Part shown: one piece after another, positions 24,857-39,316 of the stretch
How positions within the stretch are numbered: position 1 is the first letter of the stretch
Layout of the letters: the number at the start of each line of letters is the position of its first letter
DNA from: Euwallacea fornicatus
Taxonomy: Eukaryota; Arthropoda; Insecta; Coleoptera; Curculionidae
NCBI RefSeq assembly: GCF_040115645.1
Contig: NW_027096021.1
Span: 558,001-622,000 of the forward strand
Length of the DNA: 64,000 bases
Reading direction: 5' to 3'
Made by a program: the position numbers and the translations under genes
Notes under the pieces: generated by a model
What the model was told of the DNA's origin: nothing
Databases searched by the model: none
The model's input: only the letters and a program-made list of their open reading frames with translations

Positions 24857-27800
24857 AAATTTGAAGCTCGATAACTTCGGCAAATGAGGACCAAATTTGT
24901 TAAACAAAGTGTCAAATTAATCAGCTCGACGAGATTTTGAATATGTCACAACACATCGTGATTACATCTTGTTGAACTTCCAAGAAAAATAGTACTGTAT
25001 GTGCTCAAACACACAACTTGTGTGACTTTTCAAACTTTGAAGCTCGATAACTTCGGCAAATGAGGACCAAATTTGTTAAACAGAGTGTCAAATTAATCAG
25101 CTCGATGAGTACTTTAACATGACACAACACATCAGAATTGCATCTTGTTGAACTTCCAAGAAAAATAGTACTTTATGTGCTCAAACACACAACTTGTGTG
25201 ACTTTTCAAACTTTGAAGCTCGATAACTTCGGCAAATGAGGACCAAATTTGTTAAACAAAGTGTCAAATTAATCAGCTCGACGAGATTTTGAATATGTCA
25301 CAACACATCATGATTACATCTTGTTGAACTTCCAAGAAAAATAGTACTTTATATGCTCAAACACACAACTTTTGTGACTTTTCAAACTTTGAAGCTCGAT
25401 AACTTCGGCAAATGAGGACCAAATTTGTTAAACAGAGTGTCAAATTAATCAGCTCGATGAGTACTTTAACATGACACAACACATCAGAATTGCATCTTGT
25501 TGAACTTCCAAGAAAAATAGTACTTTATGTGCTCAAACACACAACTTGTGTGACTTTTCAAACTTTGAAGCTCGATAACTTCGGCAAATGAGGACCAAAT
25601 TTGTTAAACAAAGTGTCAAAGTAATCAACTCAACGAGATTTTGAAGATGTCACAACACATCGTGATTGCATCTTGTTGAACTTCCAAGAAAAATAGTACT
25701 TTATGTGCTCAAATACACAACTTTTGTGACTTTTCAAACTTTGAAGCTCGATAACTTCGGCAAATGTGGACCAAATTTCTTAAACAAAGTGTCAAAGTAA
25801 TCAACTCAACGAGATTTTGAAGATATCACAACACATCGTGATTGCATCTTGTTGAACTTCCAAGAAAAATAGTACTTTATGTGCTTAAATACACAACTTT
25901 TGTGACTTTTCAAACTTTGAAGCTCGATAACTTCGGCAAATGAGGACCAAATTTATTAAACAAAGTGTCAAATTAATCAGCTCGACGAGATTTTGAATAT
26001 GTCACAACACATCATGATTACATCTTGTTGAACTTCCAAGAAAAATAGTACTTTATATGCTCAAACACACAACTTTTGTGACTTTTCAAACTTTGAAGCT
26101 CGATAACTTCGGCAAATGAGGACCAAATTTGTTAAACAGAGTGTCAAATTAATCAGCTCGATGAGTACTTTAACATGACACAACACATCAGAATTGCATC
26201 TTGTTGAACTTCCAAGAAAAATAGTACTTTATGTGCTCAAACACACAACTTGTGTGACTTTTCAAACTTTGAAGCTCGATAACTTCGGCAAATGAGGACC
26301 AAATTTGTTAAACAAAGTGTCAAAGTAATCAACTCAACGAGATTTTGAAGATGTCACAACACATCGTGATTGCATCTTGTTGAACTTCCAAGAAAAATAG
26401 TACTTTATGTGCTCAAATACACAACTTTTGTGACTTTTCAAACTTTGAAGCTCGATAACTTCGGCAAATGTGGACCAAATTTCTTAAACAAAGTGTCAAA
26501 GTAATCAACTCAACGAGATTTTGAAGATATCACAACACATCGTGATTGCATCTTGTTGAACTTCCAAGAAAAATAGTACTTTATGTGCTTAAATACACAA
26601 CTTTTGTGACTTTTCAAACTTTGAAGCTCGATAACTTCGGCAAATGAGGACCAAATTTGTTAAACAGAGTGTCAAATTAATCAGCTCGATGAGTACTTTA
26701 ACGTGACACAACACATCAGAATTGCATCTTGTTGAACTTCCAAGAAAAATAGTACTTTATGTGCTCAAACACACAACTTTTGAGACTTTCCAAAATTTGA
26801 AGCTCGATAACTTCGGCAAATGAGGACCAAATTTGTTAAACAAAGTGTCAAAGTAATCACCTCAACGAGATTTTGAAGATGTCACAACACATCATGATTA
26901 CATCTTGTTGAATTTCCAAGAAAAATAATACTTTATATGCTCAAACACACAACTTTTGTGACTTTTCAAACTTTGAAGCTCGATAACTTCGTCAAATGAG
27001 GACCAAATTTGTTAAACAGAGTGTCAAATTAATCAGCTGGACGAGATTTTGAAGATGTCACAACACATGATGATTACATCTCGTTGAACTTCCAAGAAAA
27101 ATAGTACTTTATGTGCTCAAACACACAACTTGTGTGACTTTTCAAACTTTGAAGCTCGATAACTTCGTCAAATGAGGACCAAATTTGTTAAACAGAGTGT
27201 CAAATTAATCAGCTCGACGAGATTTTGAAGATGTCACAACACAACAGAATTGCATCTTTTGAACTTCCAAGAAAAATAGTACTTTATGTGCTCAAACACA
27301 CAACTTTTGTGACTTTTCAAACTTTGAAGCTCGATAACTTCGGCAAATGTGGACCAAATTTCTTAAACAAAGTGTCAAAGTAATCAACTCAACGAGATTT
27401 TGAAGATGTCACAACAGATCGTGATTGCATCTTGTTGAACTTCCAAGAAAAATAGTACTTTATGTGCTCAAACACACAACTTTTGTGACTTTTCAAACTT
27501 TGAAGCTCGATAACTTCGGCAAATGAGGACCAAATTTGTTAAACAGAGTGTCAAATTAATCAGCTCGATGAGTACTTTAAAATGACACAACACATCAGAA
27601 TTTCATCTTGTTGAACTTCCAAGAAAAATAGTACTTTATATGCTCAAACACACAACTTTTGTGACTTTTCAAACTTTGAAGCTCGATAACTTCGGCAAAT
27701 GAGGACCAAATTTGTTAAACAAAGTGTCAAAGTAATCAACTCAACGAGATTTTGAAGATGTCACAACACATCGTGATTGCATCTTGTTGAACTTCCAAGA

Positions 27801-28497
27801 AAAATAGTACTTTATGTGCTCAAATACACAACTTTTGTGACTTTTCAAACTTTGAAGCTCGATAACTTCGGCAAATGAGGACCAAATTTGTTAAACAGAG
27901 TGTCAAATTAATCAGCTCGATGAGTACTTTAACATGACACAACACATCAGAATTGCATCTTGTTGAACTTCCAAGAAAAATAGTACTTTATGTGCTCAAA
28001 CACACAACTTTTGAAACTTTCCAAAATTTGAAGCTCGATAACTTCGGCAAATGAGGACCAAATTTGTTAAACAAAGTGTCAAATTAATCAGCTCGACGAG
28101 ATTTTGAATATGTCACAACACATCGTGATTACATCTTGTTGAACTTCCAAGAAAAATAGTACTGTATGTGCTCAAACACACAACTTGTGTGACTTTTCAA
28201 ACTTTGAAGCTCGATAACTTCGGCAAATGAGGACCAAATTTGTTAAACAGAGTGTCAAATTAATCAGCTCGATGAGTACTTTAACATGACACAACACATC
28301 AGAATTGCATCTTGTTGAACTTCCAAGAAAAATAGTACTTTATGTGCTCAAACACACAACTTGTGTGACTTTTCAAACTTTGAAGCTCGATAACTTCGGC
28401 AAATGAGGACCAAATTTGTTAAACAAAGTGTCAAATTAATCAGCTCGACGAGATTTTGAATATGTCACAACACATCATGATTACATCTTGTTGAACT
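24857..28497 (+). repeat. Mosaic of R-S-T-A-B modules with E/F and I/A chimeras
   Basis: R 24979, S, T, A, B 25683, Ct/S chimera 25859, T 26035, A, B, Ct 26563, D 26739, E/F chimera 26915, F 27091 (175 bp), G, H 27442, I/A chimera 27618, C 27794, Q' 27970, R 28146, S 28322. The E/F chimera starts ataatac like E but has ttcgtc like F. The I/A chimera starts tatatg and ttttgtg and ends as A. Both chimera types recur at 30434 and 30961. Confidence 0.82.
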
Positions 28498-30257
28498 TCC
28501 AAGAAAAATAGTACTTTATGTGCTCAAATACACAACTTTTGTGACTTTTCAAACTTTGAAGCTCGATAACTTCGGCAAATGTGGACCAAATTTCTTAAAC
28601 AAAGTGTCAAAGTAATCAACTCAACGAGATTTTGAAGATATCACAACACATCGTGATTGCATCTTGTTGAACTTCCAAGAAAAATAGTACTTTATGTGCT
28701 TAAATACACAACTTTTGTGACTTTTCAAACTTTGAAGCTCGATAACTTCGGCAAATGAGGACCAAATTTGTTAAACAGAGTGTCAAATTAATCAGCTCGA
28801 TGAGTACTTTAACGTGACACAACACATCAGAATTGCATCTTGTTGAACTTCCAAGAAAAATAGTACTTTATGTGCTCAAACACACAACTTTTGTGACTTT
28901 TCAAACTTTGAAGCTCGATAACTTCGGCAAATGAGGACCAAATTTGTTAAACAGAGTGTCAAATTAATCAGCTCGATGAGTACTTTAAAATGACACAACA
29001 CATCAGAATTTCATCTTGTTGAACTTCCAAGAAAAATAGTACTTTATATGCTCAAACACACAACTTTTGTGACTTTTCAAACTTTGAAGCTCGATAACTT
29101 CAGCAAATGAGGACCAAATTTGTTAAACAGAGTGTCAAATTAATCAGCTCGATGAGTACTTTAACGTGACACAACACATCAGAATTGCATCTTGTTGAAC
29201 TTCCAAGAAAAATAGTACTTTATGTGCTCAAACACACAACTTTTGTGACTTTTCAAACTTTGAAGCTCGATAACTTCGGCAAATGAGGACCAAATTTGTT
29301 AAACAGAGTGTCAAATTAATCAGCTCGATGAGTACTTTAAAATGACACAACACATCAGAATTTCATCTTGTTGAACTTCCAAGAAAAATAGTACTTTATA
29401 TGCTCAAACACACAACTTTTGTGACTTTTCAAACTTTGAAGCTCGATAACTTCAGCAAATGAGGACCAAATTTGTTAAACAGAGTGTCAAATTAATCAGC
29501 TCGATGAGTACTTTAACATGACACAACACATCAGAATTGCATCTTGTTGAACTTCCAAGAAAAATAGTACTTTATGTGCTCAAACACACAACTTGTGTGA
29601 CTTTTCAAACTTTGAAGCTCGATAACTTCGGCAAATGAGGACCAAATTTGTTAAACAAAGTGTCAAAGTAATCAACTCAACGAGATTTTGAAGATGTCAC
29701 AACACATCGTGATTGCATCTTGTTGAACTTCCAAGAAAAATAGTACTTTATGTGCTCAAATACACAACTTTTGTGACTTTTCAAACTTTGAAGCTCGATA
29801 ACTTCGGCAAATGTGGACCAAATTTGTTAAACAAAGTGTCAAAGTAATCACCTCAACGAGATTTTGAAGATGTCACAACACATCGTGATTGCATCTTGTT
29901 GAACTTCCAAGAAAAATAGTACTTTATGTGCTCAAATACACAACTTTTGTGACTTTTCAAACTTTGAAGCTCGATAACTTCGGCAAATGTGGACCAAATT
30001 TCTTAAACAAAGTGTCAAAGTAATCAACTCAACGAGATTTTGAAGATATCACAACACATCGTGATTGCATCTTGTTGAACTTCCAAGAAAAATAGTACTT
30101 TATGTGCTTAAATACACAACTTTTGTGACTTTTCAAACTTTGAAGCTCGATAACTTCGGCAAATGAGGACCAAATTTGTTAAACAGAGTGTCAAATTAAT
30201 CAGCTCGATGAGTACTTTAACGTGACACAACACATCAGAATTGCATCTTGTTGAACT
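28498..30257 (+). repeat. B-Ct-H-I-H-I-A-B2-B-Ct block
   Basis: B 28498, Ct 28674, H 28850, I 29026, H 29202, I 29378, A 29554, B2 29730, B 29906, Ct 30082. The first eight monomers recur at 32897-34304 at offset 4,399. The H-I pair is a 352-bp local doubling; the first I carries acgtg like Ct, and the second carries acatg. The B2 tails of the two copies differ (catcgtgattgc here, catcatgattac and gtcgaac at 34129), so the match ends near 29880. Confidence 0.82.
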
Positions 30258-32980
30258 TCCAAGAAAAATAGTACTTTATGTGCTCAAACACACAACTTTT
30301 GAGACTTTCCAAAATTTGAAGCTCGATAACTTCGGCAAATGAGGACAAAATTTGTTAAACAAAGTGTCAAAGTAATCACCTCAACGAGATTTTGAAGATG
30401 TCACAACACATCATGATTACATCTTGTTGAATTTCCAAGAAAAATAATACTTTATATGCTCAAACACACAACTTTTGTGACTTTTCAAACTTTGAAGCTC
30501 GATAACTTCGTCAAATGAGGACCAAATTTGTTAAACAGAGTGTCAAATTAATCAGCTCGACGAGATTTTGAAGATGTCACAACACAACAGAATTGCATCT
30601 TTTGAACTTCCAAGAAAAATAGTACTTTATGTGCTCAAACACACAACTTTTGTGACTTTTCAAACTTTGAAGCTCGATAACTTCGGCAAATGTGGACCAA
30701 ATTTCTTAAACAAAGTGTCAAAGTAATCAACTCAACGAGATTTTGAAGATGTCACAACAGATCGTGATTGCATCTTGTTGAACTTCCAAGAAAAATAGTA
30801 CTTTATGTGCTCAAACACACAACTTTTGTGACTTTTCAAACTTTGAAGCTCGATAACTTCGGCAAATGAGGACCAAATTTGTTAAACAGAGTGTCAAATT
30901 AATCAGCTCGATGAGTACTTTAAAATGACACAACACATCAGAATTTCATCTTGTTGAACTTCCAAGAAAAATAGTACTTTATATGCTCAAACACACAACT
31001 TTTGTGACTTTTCAAACTTTGAAGCTCGATAACTTCGGCAAATGAGGACCAAATTTGTTAAACAAAGTGTCAAAGTAATCAACTCAACGAGATTTTGAAG
31101 ATGTCACAACACATCGTGATTGCATCTTGTTGAACTTCCAAGAAAAATAGTACTTTATGTGCTCAAATACACAACTTTTGTGACTTTTCAAACTTTGAAG
31201 CTCGATAACTTCGGCAAATGAGGACCAAATTTGTTAAACAGAGTGTCAAATTAATCAGCTCGATGAGTACTTTAACATGACACAACACATCAGAATTGCA
31301 TCTTGTTGAACTTCCAAGAAAAATAGTACTTTATGTGCTCAAACACACAACTTTTGAAACTTTCCAAAATTTGAAGCTCGATAACTTCGGCAAATGAGGA
31401 CCAAATTTGTTAAACAAAGTGTCAAATTAATCAGCTCGACGAGATTTTGAATATGTCACAACACATCGTGATTACATCTTGTTGAACTTCCAAGAAAAAT
31501 AGTACTGTATGTGCTCAAACACACAACTTGTGTGACTTTTCAAACTTTGAAGCTCGATAACTTCGGCAAATGAGGACCAAATTTGTTAAACAGAGTGTCA
31601 AATTAATCAGCTCGATGAGTACTTTAACATGACACAACACATCAGAATTGCATCTTGTTGAACTTCCAAGAAAAATAGTACTTTATGTGCTCAAACACAC
31701 AACTTGTGTGACTTTTCAAACTTTGAAGCTCGATAACTTCGGCAAATGAGGACCAAATTTGTTAAACAAAGTGTCAAATTAATCAGCTCGACGAGATTTT
31801 GAATATGTCACAACACATCATGATTACATCTTGTTGAACTTCCAAGAAAAATAGTACTTTATATGCTCAAACACACAACTTTTGTGACTTTTCAAACTTT
31901 GAAGCTCGATAACTTCGGCAAATGAGGACCAAATTTGTTAAACAGAGTGTCAAATTAATCAGCTCGATGAGTACTTTAACATGACACAACACATCAGAAT
32001 TGCATCTTGTTGAACTTCCAAGAAAAATAGTACTTTATGTGCTCAAACACACAACTTGTGTGACTTTTCAAACTTTGAAGCTCGATAACTTCGGCAAATG
32101 AGGACCAAATTTGTTAAACAAAGTGTCAAAGTAATCAACTCAACGAGATTTTGAAGATGTCACAACACATCGTGATTGCATCTTGTTGAACTTCCAAGAA
32201 AAATAGTACTTTATGTGCTCAAATACACAACTTTTGTGACTTTTCAAACTTTGAAGCTCGATAACTTCGGCAAATGTGGACCAAATTTCTTAAACAAAGT
32301 GTCAAAGTAATCAACTCAACGAGATTTTGAAGATATCACAACACATCGTGATTGCATCTTGTTGAACTTCCAAGAAAAATAGTACTTTATGTGCTTAAAT
32401 ACACAACTTTTGTGACTTTTCAAACTTTGAAGCTCGATAACTTCGGCAAATGAGGACCAAATTTATTAAACAAAGTGTCAAATTAATCAGCTCGACGAGA
32501 TTTTGAATATGTCACAACACATCATGATTACATCTTGTTGAACTTCCAAGAAAAATAGTACTTTATATGCTCAAACACACAACTTTTGTGACTTTTCAAA
32601 CTTTGAAGCTCGATAACTTCGGCAAATGAGGACCAAATTTGTTAAACAGAGTGTCAAATTAATCAGCTCGATGAGTACTTTAACATGACACAACACATCA
32701 GAATTGCATCTTGTTGAACTTCCAAGAAAAATAGTACTTTATGTGCTCAAACACACAACTTGTGTGACTTTTCAAACTTTGAAGCTCGATAACTTCGGCA
32801 AATGAGGACCAAATTTGTTAAACAAAGTGTCAAAGTAATCAACTCAACGAGATTTTGAAGATGTCACAACACATCGTGATTGCATCTTGTTGAACTTCCA
32901 AGAAAAATAGTACTTTATGTGCTCAAATACACAACTTTTGTGACTTTTCAAACTTTGAAGCTCGATAACTTCGGCAAATG
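30258..32980 (+). repeat. D to B mosaic, relative of 24.8-28.5 kb
   Basis: D 30258 (aggaca variant), E/F chimera 30434 (175 bp), G, H 30785, I/A chimera 30961, C 31137, Q' 31313, R, S, T 31841, A, B, Ct/S chimera 32369, T 32545, A 32721, B 32897. Q' onward aligns with 24803 onward at offset 6,510. The E/F chimera here has fused with the following F, so one monomer fewer is present than at 26915-27265. Confidence 0.82.
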
Positions 32981-35620
32981 TGGACCAAATTTCTTAAACA
33001 AAGTGTCAAAGTAATCAACTCAACGAGATTTTGAAGATATCACAACACATCGTGATTGCATCTTGTTGAACTTCCAAGAAAAATAGTACTTTATGTGCTT
33101 AAATACACAACTTTTGTGACTTTTCAAACTTTGAAGCTCGATAACTTCGGCAAATGAGGACCAAATTTGTTAAACAGAGTGTCAAATTAATCAGCTCGAT
33201 GAGTACTTTAACGTGACACAACACATCAGAATTGCATCTTGTTGAACTTCCAAGAAAAATAGTACTTTATGTGCTCAAACACACAACTTTTGTGACTTTT
33301 CAAACTTTGAAGCTCGATAACTTCGGCAAATGAGGACCAAATTTGTTAAACAGAGTGTCAAATTAATCAGCTCGATGAGTACTTTAAAATGACACAACAC
33401 ATCAGAATTTCATCTTGTTGAACTTCCAAGAAAAATAGTACTTTATATGCTCAAACACACAACTTTTGTGACTTTTCAAACTTTGAAGCTCGATAACTTC
33501 AGCAAATGAGGACCAAATTTGTTAAACAGAGTGTCAAATTAATCAGCTCGATGAGTACTTTAACGTGACACAACACATCAGAATTGCATCTTGTTGAACT
33601 TCCAAGAAAAATAGTACTTTATGTGCTCAAACACACAACTTTTGTGACTTTTCAAACTTTGAAGCTCGATAACTTCGGCAAATGAGGACCAAATTTGTTA
33701 AACAGAGTGTCAAATTAATCAGCTCGATGAGTACTTTAAAATGACACAACACATCAGAATTTCATCTTGGTGAACTTCCAAGAAAAATAGTACTTTATAT
33801 GCTCAAACACACAACTTTTGTGACTTTTCAAACTTTGAAGCTCGATAACTTCAGCAAATGAGGACCAAATTTGTTAAACAGAGTGTCAAATTAATCAGCT
33901 CGATGAGTACTTTAACATGACACAACACATCAGAATTGCATCTTGTTGAACTTCCAAGAAAAATAGTACTTTATGTGCTCAAACACACAACTTGTGTGAC
34001 TTTTCAAACTTTGAAGCTCGATAACTTCGGCAAATGAGGACCAAATTTGTTAAACAAAGTGTCAAAGTAATCAACTCAACGAGATTTTGAAGATGTCACA
34101 ACACATCGTGATTGCATCTTGTTGAACTTCCAAGAAAAATAGTACTTTATGTGCTCAAATACACAACTTTTGTGACTTTTCAAACTTTGAAGCTCGATAA
34201 CTTCGGCAAATGTGGACCAAATTTGTTAAACAAAGTGTCAAAGTAATCACCTCAACGAGATTTTGAAGATGTCACAACACATCATGATTACATCTTGTCG
34301 AACTTCCAAGAAAAATAGTACTTTATGTGCTCAAATACACAACTTTTGTGACTTTTCAAACTTTGAAGCTCGATAACTTCGGCAAATGAGGACCAAATTT
34401 GTTAGACAGAGTGTCAAATTAATCAGCTCGATGAGTACTTTAACATGACACAACACATCAGAATTGCATCTTGTTGAACTTCCAAGAAAAATAGTACTTT
34501 ATGTGCTCAAACACACAACTTTTGAGACTTTCCAAAATTTGAAGCTCGATAACTTCGGCAAATGAGGACCAAATTTGTTAAACAGAGTGTCAAATTAATC
34601 AGCTCGATGAGTACTTTAACATGACACAACACATCAGAATTGCATCTTGTTGAACTTCCAAGAAAAATAGTACTTTATGTGCTCAAACACACAACTTTTG
34701 AGACTTTCCAAAATTTGAAGCTCGATAACTTCGGCAAATGAGGACCAAATTTGTTAAACAAAGTGTCAAAGTAATCACCTCAACGAGATTTTGAAGATGT
34801 CACAACACATCATGATTACATCTTGTTGAACTTCCAAGAAAAATAGTACTTTATGTGATCAAACACACAACTTTTGTGACTTTGCAAACTTTGATGCTCG
34901 TTAACTTCGGCAAATGTGGACCAAATTTGTTAAACAAAGTGTCAAATTAATCAGCTCGACGAGATTTTGAAGATGTCACAACACAACAGAATTGCATCTT
35001 GTTGAACTTCCAAGAAAAATAGTACTTTATGTGCTCAAACACACAACTTTTGTGACTTTTCAAACTTTGAAGCTCGATAACTTCGGCAAATGTGGACCAA
35101 ATTTGTTAAACAAAGTGTCAAATTAATCAGCTCGACGAGATTTTGAATATGTCACAACAGATCGTGATTGCATCTTGTTGAACTTCCAAGAAAAATAGTA
35201 CTGTATGTGCTCAAACACACAACTTGTGTGACTTTTCAAACTTTGAAGCTCGATAACTTCGGCAAATGAGGACAAAATTTGTTAAACAGAGTGTCAAATT
35301 AATCAGCTCGATGAGATCTTTAACATGACACAACACATCATGATTGCATCTTGTTGAATTTCCAAGAAAAATAGTACTGTATGTGCTCAAACACACAACT
35401 TGTGTGACTTTTCAAACTTTGAAGCTCGATAACTTCGGCAAATGAGGACAAAATTTGTTAAACAGAGTGTCAAACTAATCAGCTCGATGAGTACTTTAAC
35501 ATGACACAACACATCAGAATTTCATCTTGTTGAACTTCCAAGAAAAATAGTACTTTATATGCTCAAACACACAACTTGTGTGACTTTTCAAACTTTGAAG
35601 CTCGATAACTTCGGCAAATG
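32981..35620 (+). repeat. 15-monomer tandem duplication, copy 1 (2,640 bp)
   Basis: Right part of B 32897, then Ct 33073, H, I, H, I, A 33953, B2 34129, C 34305 (with gttagac), a D/N chimera 34481, D 34657, Y 34833, W 35009, X 35185, P 35361 and the left part of 35537. It is repeated directly at offset 2,640, exactly 15 x 176. I found two differences: G 33770 against T 36410, and C 33841 against T 36481. The pair is therefore about 99.9% identical by eye. Confidence 0.93.
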
Positions 35621-38260
35621 TGGACCAAATTTCTTAAACAAAGTGTCAAAGTAATCAACTCAACGAGATTTTGAAGATATCACAACACATCGTGATTGCA
35701 TCTTGTTGAACTTCCAAGAAAAATAGTACTTTATGTGCTTAAATACACAACTTTTGTGACTTTTCAAACTTTGAAGCTCGATAACTTCGGCAAATGAGGA
35801 CCAAATTTGTTAAACAGAGTGTCAAATTAATCAGCTCGATGAGTACTTTAACGTGACACAACACATCAGAATTGCATCTTGTTGAACTTCCAAGAAAAAT
35901 AGTACTTTATGTGCTCAAACACACAACTTTTGTGACTTTTCAAACTTTGAAGCTCGATAACTTCGGCAAATGAGGACCAAATTTGTTAAACAGAGTGTCA
36001 AATTAATCAGCTCGATGAGTACTTTAAAATGACACAACACATCAGAATTTCATCTTGTTGAACTTCCAAGAAAAATAGTACTTTATATGCTCAAACACAC
36101 AACTTTTGTGACTTTTCAAACTTTGAAGCTCGATAACTTCAGCAAATGAGGACCAAATTTGTTAAACAGAGTGTCAAATTAATCAGCTCGATGAGTACTT
36201 TAACGTGACACAACACATCAGAATTGCATCTTGTTGAACTTCCAAGAAAAATAGTACTTTATGTGCTCAAACACACAACTTTTGTGACTTTTCAAACTTT
36301 GAAGCTCGATAACTTCGGCAAATGAGGACCAAATTTGTTAAACAGAGTGTCAAATTAATCAGCTCGATGAGTACTTTAAAATGACACAACACATCAGAAT
36401 TTCATCTTGTTGAACTTCCAAGAAAAATAGTACTTTATATGCTCAAACACACAACTTTTGTGACTTTTCAAACTTTGAAGTTCGATAACTTCAGCAAATG
36501 AGGACCAAATTTGTTAAACAGAGTGTCAAATTAATCAGCTCGATGAGTACTTTAACATGACACAACACATCAGAATTGCATCTTGTTGAACTTCCAAGAA
36601 AAATAGTACTTTATGTGCTCAAACACACAACTTGTGTGACTTTTCAAACTTTGAAGCTCGATAACTTCGGCAAATGAGGACCAAATTTGTTAAACAAAGT
36701 GTCAAAGTAATCAACTCAACGAGATTTTGAAGATGTCACAACACATCGTGATTGCATCTTGTTGAACTTCCAAGAAAAATAGTACTTTATGTGCTCAAAT
36801 ACACAACTTTTGTGACTTTTCAAACTTTGAAGCTCGATAACTTCGGCAAATGTGGACCAAATTTGTTAAACAAAGTGTCAAAGTAATCACCTCAACGAGA
36901 TTTTGAAGATGTCACAACACATCATGATTACATCTTGTCGAACTTCCAAGAAAAATAGTACTTTATGTGCTCAAATACACAACTTTTGTGACTTTTCAAA
37001 CTTTGAAGCTCGATAACTTCGGCAAATGAGGACCAAATTTGTTAGACAGAGTGTCAAATTAATCAGCTCGATGAGTACTTTAACATGACACAACACATCA
37101 GAATTGCATCTTGTTGAACTTCCAAGAAAAATAGTACTTTATGTGCTCAAACACACAACTTTTGAGACTTTCCAAAATTTGAAGCTCGATAACTTCGGCA
37201 AATGAGGACCAAATTTGTTAAACAGAGTGTCAAATTAATCAGCTCGATGAGTACTTTAACATGACACAACACATCAGAATTGCATCTTGTTGAACTTCCA
37301 AGAAAAATAGTACTTTATGTGCTCAAACACACAACTTTTGAGACTTTCCAAAATTTGAAGCTCGATAACTTCGGCAAATGAGGACCAAATTTGTTAAACA
37401 AAGTGTCAAAGTAATCACCTCAACGAGATTTTGAAGATGTCACAACACATCATGATTACATCTTGTTGAACTTCCAAGAAAAATAGTACTTTATGTGATC
37501 AAACACACAACTTTTGTGACTTTGCAAACTTTGATGCTCGTTAACTTCGGCAAATGTGGACCAAATTTGTTAAACAAAGTGTCAAATTAATCAGCTCGAC
37601 GAGATTTTGAAGATGTCACAACACAACAGAATTGCATCTTGTTGAACTTCCAAGAAAAATAGTACTTTATGTGCTCAAACACACAACTTTTGTGACTTTT
37701 CAAACTTTGAAGCTCGATAACTTCGGCAAATGTGGACCAAATTTGTTAAACAAAGTGTCAAATTAATCAGCTCGACGAGATTTTGAATATGTCACAACAG
37801 ATCGTGATTGCATCTTGTTGAACTTCCAAGAAAAATAGTACTGTATGTGCTCAAACACACAACTTGTGTGACTTTTCAAACTTTGAAGCTCGATAACTTC
37901 GGCAAATGAGGACAAAATTTGTTAAACAGAGTGTCAAATTAATCAGCTCGATGAGATCTTTAACATGACACAACACATCATGATTGCATCTTGTTGAATT
38001 TCCAAGAAAAATAGTACTGTATGTGCTCAAACACACAACTTGTGTGACTTTTCAAACTTTGAAGCTCGATAACTTCGGCAAATGAGGACAAAATTTGTTA
38101 AACAGAGTGTCAAACTAATCAGCTCGATGAGTACTTTAACATGACACAACACATCAGAATTTCATCTTGTTGAACTTCCAAGAAAAATAGTACTTTATAT
38201 GCTCAAACACACAACTTGTGTGACTTTTCAAACTTTGAAGCTCGATAACTTCGGCAAATG
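35621..38260 (+). repeat. 15-monomer tandem duplication, copy 2 (2,640 bp)
   Basis: Same order as 32981-35620. The joint is in monomer 35537-35712: left half A (tatatg, gtgtgac), right half B (tggacc, tttctta, gatatc), with the switch between 35579 and 35620, inside the conserved core. At the equivalent place after copy 2, monomer 38177 is an intact A, which shows the original continuation. Confidence 0.93.
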
Positions 38261-38448
38261 AGGACCAAATTTGTTAAACAAAGTGTCAAAGTAATCAACT
38301 CAACGAGATTTTGAAGATGTCACAACACATCGTGATTGCATCTTGTTGAACTTCCAAGAAAAATAGTACTTTATGTGCTCAAATACACAACTTTTGTGAC
38401 TTTTCAAATTTTGAAGCTCGATAACTTCGGCAAATGTGGACCAAATTT
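38261..38448 (+). repeat. P-block segment leading to a B/B2 chimera
   Basis: The right part of A 38177 and the left part of monomer 38353. The latter shares the private T at 38409 with 20111, tying this segment to the 19.7-kb P block at offset 18,298. Monomer 38353 then switches to B2 by 38449, where tttgtta replaces tttctta. Confidence 0.8.
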
Positions 38449-39316
38449 GTTAAACAAAGTGTCAAAGTAATCACCTCAACGAGATTTTGAAGATGTCACA
38501 ACACATCATGATTACATCTTGTCGAACTTCCAAGAAAAATAGTACTTTATGTGCTCAAATACACAACTTTTGTGACTTTTCAAACTTTGAAGCTCGATAA
38601 CTTCGGCAAATGAGGACCAAATTTGTTAGACAGAGTGTCAAATTAATCAGCTCGATGAGTACTTTAACATGACACAACACATCAGAATTGCATCTTGTTG
38701 AACTTCCAAGAAAAATAGTACTTTATGTGCTCAAACACACAACTTTTGAGACTTTCCAAAATTTGAAGCTCGATAACTTCGGCAAATGAGGACCAAATTT
38801 GTTAAACAGAGTGTCAAATTAATCAGCTCGATGAGTACTTTAACATGACACAACACATCAGAATTGCATCTTGTTGAACTTCCAAGAAAAATAGTACTTT
38901 ATGTGCTCAAACACACAACTTTTGAGACTTTCCAAAATTTGAAGCTCGATAACTTCGGCAAATGAGGACCAAATTTGTTAAACAAAGTGTCAAAGTAATC
39001 ACCTCAACGAGATTTTGAAGATGTCACAACACATCATGATTACATCTTGTTGAACTTCCAAGAAAAATAGTACTTTATGTGATCAAACACACAACTTTTG
39101 TGACTTTGCAAACTTTGATGCTCGTTAACTTCGGCAAATGTGGACCAAATTTGTTAAACAAAGTGTCAAATTAATCAGCTCGACGAGATTTTGAAGATGT
39201 CACAACACAACAGAATTGCATCTTGTTGAACTTCCAAGAAAAATAGTACTTTATGTGCTCAAACACACAACTTTTGTGACTTTTCAAACTTTGAAGCTCG
39301 ATAACTTCGGCAAATG
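38449..39316 (+). repeat. Third, partial copy of the 15-monomer unit (868 bp)
   Basis: Aligns to 36865-37732 at offset 1,584 (9 monomers) and to 34225-35092 at offset 4,224. It shares the rare gtcgaac and gttagac variants and the gtgatc of Y. It covers the B2 right part, C 38529, D/N chimera 38705, D 38881, Y 39057 and the left part of 39233. The right joint is at or before 39317, where aggacc replaces tggacc and the monomer continues as D. Confidence 0.88.
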
